Below are positions 1 to 6,928 of a DNA stretch of 8,855 nt, in pieces. How positions within the stretch are numbered: the stretch's first letter is position 1; the number at the start of each line of letters is the position of its first letter. Source of the stretch: Actinomycetota bacterium. GTDB taxonomy: Bacteria; Actinomycetota; Humimicrobiia; Humimicrobiales; Humimicrobiaceae. The translations under genes and the position numbers were made by a program. The stretch is from contig JAMDDL010000081.1 of assembly GCA_023488645.1 (NCBI GenBank), positions 1-8,855 of the forward strand. The letters are read 5' to 3'. Below the pieces are notes generated by a model. That model saw only the letters and a program-made list of their open reading frames with translations. It was not told the origin of the DNA and did no database searches.

Positions 1-1310
1 ATGTTTTACTTGGTTTAGGAGGTTTTGAAACCAGTACGAAAACAATATTAAATTCATCAATTAATCTGAAATTAAATCCAGTAGCAGAGCTATATATAAC
101 TTCTTATGACAAAATACCGCTTCTCTGGAAAGAAAATTACGGCAATGGATTTTTTATAATATTTAATGGAACAATGCTAAATGAAAAAAATAACAGAGGA
201 CTGCTGGCAGGTATAATCAGCCTTGCCAGAAAGGATTTGATTTATCCAATTGTCAATATAAAAATGGTGGATATAGATGATTTTCCTGCTCCGATTCCAA
301 AAGGAAGAGATGAAAAAATTTATGAAGAATTTAACCGCGACATAACTCAATTTTACAGAGAAGTGTGGTGGTCAGAAATGATAAAAATTTCAAAAAAATA
401 TGATATCAGATATTCATGTTTTGTAATTGAATCCTACAACAATAACACAACACCCCCATTTAAAAAGGCAGATTCGGAAAAAATGCAGAATCTTTTAATA
501 TATGGCAAGGAACTTCTTGAATCAGGCGGAGAAATTGGACTTCATGGTTATAACCATCAATCGCTTGCACCGGAAGGTTATATAAAACAAAATCTTGGTT
601 ATATTCCATGGAAAAATAAGGAAAACATGTCGGAATCAATTAGAGAGCTTATAAGATTTATTCACGGTGTTTTTGGCAAATATACTTTAAGAGCTTATGT
701 TCCTCCATCAAACATTCTTAGTTCTGAGGGAAGACAGGCAGCAATAGAAGCAAATCCTGACCTTAAAATAATTGCATCTGTTTATAACCGCAATCCTGAA
801 GGAGATGCCTATGTTCAGGAATTTGAAATTGCAAAGGACGGGATAATTGAATTTCCAAGAATATCAGCCGGTTATGAACGCAGTGATGCAAAAATGTGGT
901 CAATATATAACGGGGTCAATCTTTACGGAATATTTGCTCATTTTGTTCATCCTGATGATATACTGGATTCAAGCAGAACCGGCGGAAAAAGCTGGACACA
1001 GTTATCGAAGGAATTCGAATCAATAATTGGTGAAGTAAATAAAAGATATAACTGGCTAAGAGGATTTACGATTTCATCTGCAAGTCAGGAATTAATAAAA
1101 TATCTTGAAAGCAAACCTTCTGTGGAATATTCAAATAACAATATAAAAATTTATACAAATAATTTCAGAAACAATATTTACTGCTTAATGAGAACTGACA
1201 GTGTTATTCTTGAGTCAAAAAATTGTGATTATTTAAAAATCTCAAATAATGCATATCTCCTGACTCTAAAAGATCCTGTATGTGAATTAAAATTGGCGGT
1301 GAATCAGTAA
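1..1310 (+). CDS. pelA: PelA-type polysaccharide deacetylase (DUF2194 family), 5'-partial
   Basis: The reading frame is open from the window edge (first full codon at base 3) to the TAA at 1308-1310, giving 435 visible residues. The ATG at 174 lies inside the protein and is not the true start, which is upstream of the window. The core resembles a NodB-like carbohydrate deacetylase. An Asp-Asp pair in VDIDDFP (codons 276-281) and an HGYNH motif (His codons at 543 and 555, spacing H-x3-H) match the metal-binding Asp/His/His set known for the PelA deacetylase domain. A later FAHFVHPDD stretch (about 933-959) resembles the His-containing motif near the end of such domains. About 90 further residues may form a small beta-rich tail. 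In characterised Pel systems this domain partly deacetylates the amino-sugar polymer. In Gram-positive-type pel clusters it occurs without the glycoside hydrolase half of Pseudomonas PelA, but the upstream part is not visible here. The stop overlaps the pelF start by one base, which supports one transcript. The family call rests on motifs plus the pelFG context. Confidence 0.8.
   Translation, partial: VLLGLGGFETSTKTILNSSINLKLNPVAELYITSYDKIPLLWKENYGNGFFIIFNGTMLNEKNNRGLLAGIISLARKDLIYPIVNIKMVDIDDFPAPIPKGRDEKIYEEFNRDITQFYREVWWSEMIKISKKYDIRYSCFVIESYNNNTTPPFKKADSEKMQNLLIYGKELLESGGEIGLHGYNHQSLAPEGYIKQNLGYIPWKNKENMSESIRELIRFIHGVFGKYTLRAYVPPSNILSSEGRQAAIEANPDLKIIASVYNRNPEGDAYVQEFEIAKDGIIEFPRISAGYERSDAKMWSIYNGVNLYGIFAHFVHPDDILDSSRTGGKSWTQLSKEFESIIGEVNKRYNWLRGFTISSASQELIKYLESKPSVEYSNNNIKIYTNNFRNNIYCLMRTDSVILESKNCDYLKISNNAYLLTLKDPVCELKLAVNQ
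1295..1302 (+). promoter_or_regulatory. Ribosome-binding site for pelF
   Basis: A purine-rich GGCGGTGA lies 7 nt before the ATG at 1310, inside the end of the upstream deacetylase gene. Together with the TAATG stop-start overlap it suggests translational coupling. Confidence 0.5.
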
Positions 1311-2737
1311 TGAATATTTGCCTGCTTCTTGAAGGAAGTTACCCTCATGTCACAGGTGGTGTTTCAACATGGGCACAGTTACTTATTGAAAATTTATCCG
1401 AGCATAACTTCATAATTTTTTCCATTGGTTCAGAGGAAAAATATAGAGGTGATTATAAATATGCTCTACCTTCAAATGTTATTGAAATTCATGAGATATT
1501 CCTTGATGAAATGATTAAGGAAAATGGCCGCTATGGTAAAAAATACAGGCTTGACAGGCAGTCAAAAAATAGTTTGAAACATTTAATAACAGGGGATAAG
1601 GTCCACTGGCAGCCAATTTTTAATTTAATGGCAGATAAAAAAATAAGAAATGAAATGGATTTTTTTATGAGTATAAGTTTTTTTGATGTTTTAAAAGAAG
1701 CTTATCTGGAAAAATTCAAATCAATTCCTTTTACTGATTTTTTCTGGACCGTAAGGTCCATGCTGATCCCTTTATTTTTCCTCTTGAAGAATAAACTGCC
1801 GAAGGCAGATATATATCACAGTGCTTCAAATGGCTACGCAGGGATTTTTGCTTCAATGGCAAAGTTTATCTATAAAAAACCTTTTTTACTTACAGAACAC
1901 GGAATATATTCAAGAGAAAGGGAAGAGGAAATTATAAAATCTTCCTGGGCAAAAGGATCTTTTAAGGATATGTGGATTAAATTTTTTTATAATATTTGCA
2001 GCGGAGTATATGAATATGCAGATAAAGTTTTTACATTATTTGAAAAGAATAAAAAAATTGAAATTGAACTTGAATGCAGTAAAGAAAAAATTGAGATTGT
2101 TCCAAACGGCATAGATGTAAAAACTTTTGCAGAAATTAATTCCACTAAAGGGGAACATGATTATATTAATATTGCAACAATTACAAGAGTTGTACCGATT
2201 AAAGATATAAAAACAATGATACAAAGCTTTAATTATGTAAAAAAAGCTGTAAAGAATACAAGATTTTTTATAATCGGACCCACAGATGAGGATGAGGATT
2301 ACTTTACAGAATGCAAACAGCTTGTAAGCCGTTTGAAATTACCTGATTTGACCTTTACAGGAAAAACTGATGTAAGAAGTATAATTGGAAATATCGATAT
2401 ACTGGTTTTAACAAGTATAAGCGAAGGTCAGCCTTTTGTAATCCTCGAAGGTATGGCGGCAAAAAAACCATTTGTAACAACAGATGTAGGTGGCTGCAGC
2501 GAATTATTGTGCGGTAATAATGATAATTATGGGAAAGCAGGAATAGTTGTACCGATAATGGATATTGAGAATATTGCTAAAGCTATTATTAAACTGTGTC
2601 TTAACAGCAAATTGAGAATGAAAATGGGTGAAAACGGGTTTAACAGAGTTTCGAATCTTTACAGTTATAAAAATTGTGTTAACAGTTACAGAAAAATTTA
2701 CCAGGAATTTGAAAAGGAAGCATTTCCAATTTCGTAA
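1310..2737 (+). CDS. pelF: PelF, GT4-type glycosyltransferase of Pel polysaccharide synthesis
   Basis: This encodes 475 residues, close to the roughly 500 of Pseudomonas PelF. It is predicted to be a cytosolic GT-B retaining glycosyltransferase that uses UDP-amino sugars to build the Pel chain, working with membrane partners including PelG. The N-terminal half (about 1-265) is the PelF-specific domain (DUF3492): it opens with EGSYPHVTGGVSTW, whose glycine loop is G16-G17-V18, and has the EHGIY motif with H197. The C-terminal half is a Glycos_transf_1 domain. It contains VPNGID (264-269), R293 and K298 in the phosphate-contacting loop of the donor site, and an E-x7-E motif at E372/E380 within SEGQPFVILEG. 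The ATG at 1310 shares one base with the upstream TAA and has GGCGGTGA (1295-1302) as a plausible ribosome-binding site. No signal peptide is visible. A GC-rich element directly downstream separates it from pelG, which is unusual for these normally adjacent genes. Confidence 0.93.
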   Translation: MNICLLLEGSYPHVTGGVSTWAQLLIENLSEHNFIIFSIGSEEKYRGDYKYALPSNVIEIHEIFLDEMIKENGRYGKKYRLDRQSKNSLKHLITGDKVHWQPIFNLMADKKIRNEMDFFMSISFFDVLKEAYLEKFKSIPFTDFFWTVRSMLIPLFFLLKNKLPKADIYHSASNGYAGIFASMAKFIYKKPFLLTEHGIYSREREEEIIKSSWAKGSFKDMWIKFFYNICSGVYEYADKVFTLFEKNKKIEIELECSKEKIEIVPNGIDVKTFAEINSTKGEHDYINIATITRVVPIKDIKTMIQSFNYVKKAVKNTRFFIIGPTDEDEDYFTECKQLVSRLKLPDLTFTGKTDVRSIIGNIDILVLTSISEGQPFVILEGMAAKKPFVTTDVGGCSELLCGNNDNYGKAGIVVPIMDIENIAKAIIKLCLNSKLRMKMGENGFNRVSNLYSYKNCVNSYRKIYQEFEKEAFPIS

Positions 2738-2790
2738 TAGGAACAAAATTAAGGCTGCAAAGATCGGCGGCTTAGGTATTTCGAAGACAC

Positions 2791-2821
2791 GCAAGCTTTG
2801 CCCCAGCGAGTCAAAGCTTGC
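2791..2821. repeat. Perfect 10-bp hairpin inside the GC-rich element
   Basis: GCAAGCTTTG pairs with CAAAGCTTGC across an 11-nt loop (2801-2811). The following bases are CTCTGATTGC, so there is no U-tract and no sign of intrinsic termination on the plus strand. Confidence 0.75.
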
Positions 2822-2841
2822 TCTGATTGCAGGCTTCGCTC

Positions 2842-2859
2842 TCCTCTCTAAAGAGAGGA
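2842..2859. repeat. 8-bp hairpin inside the GC-rich element
   Basis: TCCTCTCT and AGAGAGGA are perfect reverse complements separated by AA. In RNA the innermost pair would probably open to give a 4-nt loop. No T-run follows. Confidence 0.65.
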
Positions 2860-2921
2860 ACCATGCCCGCTCAGCCTTCATAAGGTCTTCTCGACACCTA
2901 AGCCGCTAGTATTTGAAATAT

Positions 2922-2960
2922 GGGGACATCCCCGTAAGGAATTTATATCCCAGTAAGGGA
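2922..2960. repeat. Small hairpin plus two degenerate direct repeats before pelG
   Basis: GGGGA (2922-2926) and TCCCC (2929-2933) form a compact palindrome. The segment TCCCCGTAAGGA (2929-2940) recurs in near-identical form as TCCCAGTAAGGGA (2948-2960), a repeat period of 19 bp. The second copy can itself form a 4-bp TCCC/GGGA stem. The unit lies between the GC-rich element and the pelG start and may be part of the same insertion. Its function is unknown. Confidence 0.5.
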
Positions 2961-2986
2961 CTTTGAAAATTAAAAAAAAATTTCTT

Positions 2987-2991
2987 GAAGG
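2987..2991 (+). promoter_or_regulatory. Ribosome-binding site deciding the GTG start of pelG
   Basis: GAAGG sits 10 nt before the GTG at 3002. The alternative TTG at 2963 has AAGGGA only 2 nt upstream, which is too close for normal initiation. This favours the GTG start. Confidence 0.5.
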
Positions 2992-3001
2992 CTGGTGGCA
3001 A

Positions 3002-4444
3002 GTGGCAGGGATAGGTTTTGAATTAAAAAAATTATTTAAGGAAAAAGGATTCTTCGGCAATATTAAAGCTTACGCTTATTCGGCAGTTGTTTCCCTTGGT
3101 CCTTTTATTTTATGTACACTGGCAGTAGTGACCATGCAAATACTTTTAAGTTATATTGATGCACCTTTCAAAGATAAGGAACTTTTTATTGCCACAGTTG
3201 TATACACCTTTATTTTTTCCCAGATAATCGTAAGCGGATTTAAGATGATAATTACCAGGTTTATTTCAGACATGGTTTATGAAGAAAAATTTGAATATAT
3301 AATGCCGTCACTTTACGGGGTATTAAGCATTGTTGTATTACTGGGGGGTATAACCGGCATAATATTTTACTGGAGATCACCGCTTTCTCCAGAGATAAAA
3401 ATTGTAAGCTATCTTTTATTTATAGAACTTATTATTGTATTTATAATGATGGAATATCTTACCACATTTAAAGATTATATAAAAATCGTTAAAAGTTTTG
3501 CAGCGGGAGTTGCATTATCAATAATACTTGCAGTTATTTTTTTAAAATTTACAGGCCTGCAAATTGTTTTTTGTCTTATTTTATCAATGGTTGCAGGATT
3601 TTTTATAATAATTACAGTTCTTATGATATATCTGAAGATTTTTTTTGGAAAATCTGAAAAAAAATATTATGAATTTATAAAATATTTTGACAGATATCCT
3701 TCACTTTTTTTTATAGCATTATTTTATACACTTGGACTTTATAGCCATAATTTTATCTTCTGGACAAGTGGAATAGCCGTAAACATCAGCAGAACATATA
3801 TCTTTGCCCCCATATATGATGTACCGACATTTTATGCTTTTCTTTCTATTATGCCTTCCATGATTGTTTTTGTGGTTTCAATCGAAACTAATTTTTATGA
3901 AAAGTACAAAACATATTATTCCTTGATTACAGGCAAAGGTGTTTTTTCAGATATAGAAAATGCCCGAAAAGATATGACAAGGACACTTTGGGCTGAAATA
4001 AGAAATATTATGGAAATTCAGCTTTTTTTTACTTTAATATTTATTGCTGCAGGAACCTATATATTGCCTGAAATAGGTCTCACTCAGCTTTCTGTTGACA
4101 TATTTAATCTGCTTGTACTTGGAGCATATTTTAATATAATAATGTTTGTAATAGTTCTCATGCTTCTTTATTTTGAAGACAGGAAGGGTGCATTTTTTAT
4201 TACACTTACATTTCTTATCAGTAATTCAGTCTTTACTATCATAACTATACAATACCAGGAAAACATGTTCGGGATGGGATTTTTCATTGCAGCATTTATT
4301 TCTTTACTAATTGCAGTGACCGAATTGTTTGTTTATCTTAGAAATATTAATTATCATACTTTTTGCGGTCAACCCATAATTTATAAGGAAAGAAGAGGAT
4401 TTTTTTCCCGTATAGTAGATGAATTATATTCAGAGAATAAATAA
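3002..4444 (+). CDS. pelG: PelG, polytopic membrane protein for Pel polysaccharide export
   Basis: I start the gene at GTG 3002, giving 480 residues; Pseudomonas PelG has about 456. The product then begins (M/V)AGIGFELKKLF, the usual PelG N-terminus. The frame can be extended to a TTG at 2963, which would add 13 residues (starting MKIKKKFLEG), but spacing to a ribosome-binding site argues against that. The protein is almost entirely membrane-embedded, with about twelve hydrophobic helices. The first covers about residues 26-48, the last about 430-450, and a longer hydrophilic loop lies around 293-335 between them. PelG belongs to the MOP-type flippase group and is thought to move the growing polymer across the inner membrane together with PelF and the other membrane Pel proteins. 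The C-terminal tail is charged (YKERRGFFSRIVDE) and probably cytosolic. The 264-nt gap after pelF is filled by repeats, so pelG expression may depend on read-through of that structure. No clear promoter is seen. Confidence 0.92.
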   Translation: MAGIGFELKKLFKEKGFFGNIKAYAYSAVVSLGPFILCTLAVVTMQILLSYIDAPFKDKELFIATVVYTFIFSQIIVSGFKMIITRFISDMVYEEKFEYIMPSLYGVLSIVVLLGGITGIIFYWRSPLSPEIKIVSYLLFIELIIVFIMMEYLTTFKDYIKIVKSFAAGVALSIILAVIFLKFTGLQIVFCLILSMVAGFFIIITVLMIYLKIFFGKSEKKYYEFIKYFDRYPSLFFIALFYTLGLYSHNFIFWTSGIAVNISRTYIFAPIYDVPTFYAFLSIMPSMIVFVVSIETNFYEKYKTYYSLITGKGVFSDIENARKDMTRTLWAEIRNIMEIQLFFTLIFIAAGTYILPEIGLTQLSVDIFNLLVLGAYFNIIMFVIVLMLLYFEDRKGAFFITLTFLISNSVFTIITIQYQENMFGMGFFIAAFISLLIAVTELFVYLRNINYHTFCGQPIIYKERRGFFSRIVDELYSENK

Positions 4445-4460
4445 AAATTTTAATTTTGAT

Positions 4461-5147
4461 TTAATCCTGTTTTATTTGATAATTATAATATCTGCAAAAT
4501 TCCGATACCGGGCAAATTTCGCATTTTGGCCTTCCGGCGATGCAGATGTTTCGGCCGTGTGCAACTATTTTATGTGAGAAATCAGTCCAGTTGTCATAAG
4601 GGATAATTTTCTGCAAATCTTTTTCAACTTTTTCAGGATCCTTATTAATGGTAAGTCCAATTAAATTTGATACCCTTAGCATATGAGTATCAACAATTAT
4701 TGCCTGTTTTCCAAAGGCATTTGCAAGGACAACATTTGCAGTCTTCCTTCCAACGCCATGCAGACCGGTTAAATCTTCAATATTATCCGGAACTTTACCT
4801 TCATATTTTTTAATGAGATCCTTTGAACACTGGATGATTGAAACTGATTTATTTCTAAAAAAACCGGTAGATTTTATATCTTTCTGAAGTTCATTAAGAT
4901 CAGCATTTGCAAAATCTTTCGGACCTTTATATTTCTTGAATAAATACGGGATTATCTTGTTTACCATCTTATCTGTGCTTTGAGCAGCAAGAATTGTTGC
5001 TATAAGAAGCTCAAAAGGATTTTTATAATGCAGGGATGTTATTATTGCTTCAGGATATGTTTTCCTTAATAAATCAATAATTTTATTTATGTTCCTGACT
5101 GCCTTATCATAAGGTTCTGAATATGTTTTACCATAACTCTTTGCCAT
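4461..5147 (-). CDS. nth: Endonuclease III (DNA glycosylase/AP lyase)
   Basis: This encodes 228 residues; E. coli Nth has 211, and the extra length is mostly at the N-terminus. It removes oxidised pyrimidines and cleaves the resulting abasic site by beta-elimination. The helix-hairpin-helix LTGLHGVGRKTANVVL holds the catalytic lysine K135. D153 in IVDTHMLRVS is the catalytic aspartate, 18 residues downstream as in E. coli (K120/D138). The C-terminus carries the 4Fe-4S motif C202-x6-C209-x2-C212-x5-C218, complete and with standard spacing. The signature NPFELLIATILAAQSTD (about 43-59) is typical of the family. The ATG at 5147 is preceded by AGGGAG with a 7-nt spacer. The gene lies 38 nt after the polX stop on the same strand, so the two are probably one operon. 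It converges with pelG, leaving only 16 bp between the two stops. Confidence 0.96.
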   Translation of the reverse strand: MAKSYGKTYSEPYDKAVRNINKIIDLLRKTYPEAIITSLHYKNPFELLIATILAAQSTDKMVNKIIPYLFKKYKGPKDFANADLNELQKDIKSTGFFRNKSVSIIQCSKDLIKKYEGKVPDNIEDLTGLHGVGRKTANVVLANAFGKQAIIVDTHMLRVSNLIGLTINKDPEKVEKDLQKIIPYDNWTDFSHKIVAHGRNICIAGRPKCEICPVSEFCRYYNYQIKQD

Positions 5148-5154
5148 ATTTTAT

Positions 5155-5160
5155 CTCCCT
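5155..5160 (-). promoter_or_regulatory. Ribosome-binding site for nth
   Basis: On the minus strand AGGGAG lies 7 nt before the ATG at 5147, inside the 38-nt gap after polX. It is the clearest Shine-Dalgarno site in the window and allows independent translation of nth from a shared transcript. Confidence 0.7.
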
Positions 5161-5185
5161 AACGTTATTTTATTAAATAATTTCA

Positions 5186-6928
5186 TCATCTTGTTTTTTT
5201 AAGGTTTTTTAAATTTTTCAGATAAATTTCCACATTCTTTTTGTCAAAGGTATTGATTATATCTTTTTTTTCGAGCCAGCCTTTTCGGGCAATATTAATC
5301 CCGTATTCATAATTATCAATATCTTCCAGTTTATGAGCATCGGGGCAGATAAAGATTTTCACATTTTTTTCCTTTGCATATTTGCATAGTCTCCAGTCCA
5401 GATCCAGTCTGTACGGATTTGAATTTATTTCAATTGCAACATTATTTATGGCTGCAGCATTTATTATCTTTATCATGTCTACTTTATAAGGCTCTCTTGT
5501 CAGCAGCAGTCTTCCTGTAGGATGTGCAAGAATTGTAGTATATTTGTTTTCGAGGGCTTTAATTATTCTGTTTGTCATTTCCTCTCCACTTAAATTAAAA
5601 CCTGAATGAACTGCTGCAATGACAAAATCAAATTTTTCAAGAATTGCATCGCAGTAATCAAGATTTCCATCAGCCATTATGTCTGATTCAATTCCTTTAA
5701 ATATTTTTATTTTTCCTTCCAAACTGCAAAAATCAATTATCTGGTTAAGATAATTGTCAACATTTTCAGATTTTATTCCGCCTGCATAATAAGCAGATTT
5801 ACTGTGATCGCTTATTCCTGCATATTCAAAGCCTTCTGAAGAAAGTTTTTCACTAAGAGCTTTTAATGTAATATTGCCGTCACTGAAGATTGTGTGAATA
5901 TGAAAAATACCTTTTAAATCTTTTTCATCTATCAAATCCGGGAGCTTTCCATCTGATGCAGCTTCAAATTCACCAATATTTTCGCGAAGTTCAGGTTCAA
6001 TAAAATCCATGCTAAACACTTTGTAAAATTCATGTTCATCACTGCATCTTACCAGCTCCTCCCCTTTAAAAATTCCATATTCGTTAATCTTAAATCCGCT
6101 TTCCTGTGCTATACCTCTAAGGACTATATTATGCTCTTTGCTTCCAGTGAAATGATGAAGAAGATAAGGATACTGGCTGTCTTTTACAACTCTCAAGTCC
6201 GCATTTATTCCGGATCCAAGCCTGATTGACGATTTTGTATCTCCTTTTGCTATAATTTCATCAACTTCTTCAAGGCTTGTAAAATAATCCATTATCTCCT
6301 GTGAGTCTGAATCATCCTTGATACCGGCAACTATATCAATATCTCTAACAATTTCTTTTTTTCTTCTCAAGCTTCCCGCAATATCTGCTCTTATAATTTT
6401 TTTGTGAAGCCTTATTTTGTTAATTATTGATTGAGCTTCAAAAATAACATCAGAATAAAGATAAAATTTTTTGAATTTTTTAAAAGATTCTATTCCGCGG
6501 ATTATGTTTTCCTGTGTTTTTAAACCAAAATTAGGAAGGTTGATGAGCTTATCTTCAGAAACAGCCTTTTCCAGATCTGAGATACTTCCGATATTTAAGT
6601 TATCATAAAGAAATTTTATTTTTTTAGGGCCAAGAGTAGGAATTTTCAGCATTTCAAGTAGGGAAGGTGTTATGGATTCCTTTAGCTCTTCATAAAAATC
6701 CAGTTTATTATTACAAGCCAAAGTTATTATGTGATCTGCAAGACTTCTGCCTATACCACGGATTTTTAAAAGTTCTTTAGCTGATATATTTCTGTCAATG
6801 GCTAAATCGCTTGTTTCAAGAGCCCGTGCCGCATTCTTATATGCTCTGACTTTAAAGGGATTTTCGTCCTTTAATTCAAGCATGGTTGCAATTTCATCAA
6901 GTGTTCTTATTATGAAATTCTTATCCAT
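5186..6928 (-). CDS. polX: Bacterial/archaeal family X DNA polymerase with PHP nuclease domain
   Basis: This encodes 580 residues, close to Bacillus subtilis PolX (570). It is a gap-filling repair polymerase with a C-terminal PHP domain that supplies 3'-5' exonuclease and, in some homologues, AP endonuclease activity. The N-terminus (ENPFKVRAYKNAARAL, about 22-37) and helix-hairpin-helix segments near 55-65 and 96-107 bind DNA. The polymerase core has G185-S-L-R-R189 followed by catalytic D196 and D198, the third aspartate D244 in NADLRVV, and HHFTGSKEHN (258-267), the dNTP-contacting loop. The PHP domain starts near 340 and retains its metal ligands: H343/H345 and D350, H375 in SDHS, E414, H441, H469 in AHPTGR, and D530/H532 in PDAH. 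The start matches the family N-terminus although no strong ribosome-binding site is visible. nth follows 38 nt downstream, which fits base-excision repair: the glycosylase/lyase opens the site and PolX trims and fills it. A divergent paralog starts 209 bp upstream. Confidence 0.96.
   Translation of the reverse strand: MDKNFIIRTLDEIATMLELKDENPFKVRAYKNAARALETSDLAIDRNISAKELLKIRGIGRSLADHIITLACNNKLDFYEELKESITPSLLEMLKIPTLGPKKIKFLYDNLNIGSISDLEKAVSEDKLINLPNFGLKTQENIIRGIESFKKFKKFYLYSDVIFEAQSIINKIRLHKKIIRADIAGSLRRKKEIVRDIDIVAGIKDDSDSQEIMDYFTSLEEVDEIIAKGDTKSSIRLGSGINADLRVVKDSQYPYLLHHFTGSKEHNIVLRGIAQESGFKINEYGIFKGEELVRCSDEHEFYKVFSMDFIEPELRENIGEFEAASDGKLPDLIDEKDLKGIFHIHTIFSDGNITLKALSEKLSSEGFEYAGISDHSKSAYYAGGIKSENVDNYLNQIIDFCSLEGKIKIFKGIESDIMADGNLDYCDAILEKFDFVIAAVHSGFNLSGEEMTNRIIKALENKYTTILAHPTGRLLLTREPYKVDMIKIINAAAINNVAIEINSNPYRLDLDWRLCKYAKEKNVKIFICPDAHKLEDIDNYEYGINIARKGWLEKKDIINTFDKKNVEIYLKNLKNLKKTR

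Larger units (their letters stand above)
2751..2907. repeat. GC-rich structured element between pelF and pelG (REP/MITE-like or structured RNA)
   Basis: By hand count 84 of 157 bases are G or C (about 53%), against roughly 30% around it. A closing stem is formed by GCGGCTTAGGT (2767-2777) pairing perfectly with ACCTAAGCCGC (2896-2906). After a 5x5 internal loop it continues with GAAGAC (2783-2788) pairing with GTCTTC (2885-2890). Two perfect hairpins sit inside: a 10-bp stem 2791-2800/2812-2821 with an 11-nt loop, and an 8-bp stem 2842-2849/2852-2859 with a very short loop. The fold is nested and multibranched. No hairpin is followed by a T-run, so these are not standard intrinsic terminators. 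Frames on both strands stay open across part of it, but I see no recognisable protein or start, so I treat it as non-coding. No convincing target-site duplication is visible at the edges. It could be a dispersed non-autonomous repeat, a REP-type palindrome, or an RNA acting within the pel transcript. The structure is seen; the role is unknown. Confidence 0.7.

Noticed and set aside
174..1310. ATG at 174 as the true start of the deacetylase gene
   Set aside because: The frame is open to the window edge, and the upstream residues (for example FFIIFNGT just before the Met) read as continuous protein. This Met is internal.
2036..2224. 62-residue minus-strand frame within pelF
   Set aside because: Antisense to a well-conserved coding region, rich in Phe/Asn/Tyr as expected from reversed AT-rich codons, with no recognisable domain.
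2791..2859. Intrinsic terminators after pelF
   Set aside because: Neither strong hairpin is followed by a T-run on the plus strand, and pelG needs transcription through this region.
2751..2907. CRISPR array, tRNA or known riboswitch in the GC-rich gap
   Set aside because: There is no regularly repeated unit with spacers, no tRNA arm or CCA pattern, and no riboswitch core that I recognise.
2504..2909. Overlapping open frames on both strands (125 residues minus, 93 residues plus) across the pelF end and the GC-rich element
   Set aside because: Both overlap the pelF C-terminus out of frame, have no family resemblance, and owe their openness to the GC-rich structured element. They are not supported as genes, although a peptide-coding role cannot be fully excluded.
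2878..3060. 60-residue minus-strand frame over the pelG start
   Set aside because: Antisense to the conserved PelG N-terminus and the repeats, with no family resemblance.
5165..5182. TTATTT/AAATAA palindrome in the polX-nth gap as a regulatory stem
   Set aside because: All A/T and short, so a weak structure; such matches are common throughout the window.
6032..6229. 65-residue plus-strand frame inside polX
   Set aside because: Antisense to the polymerase domain, where the sense frame carries the conserved motifs.
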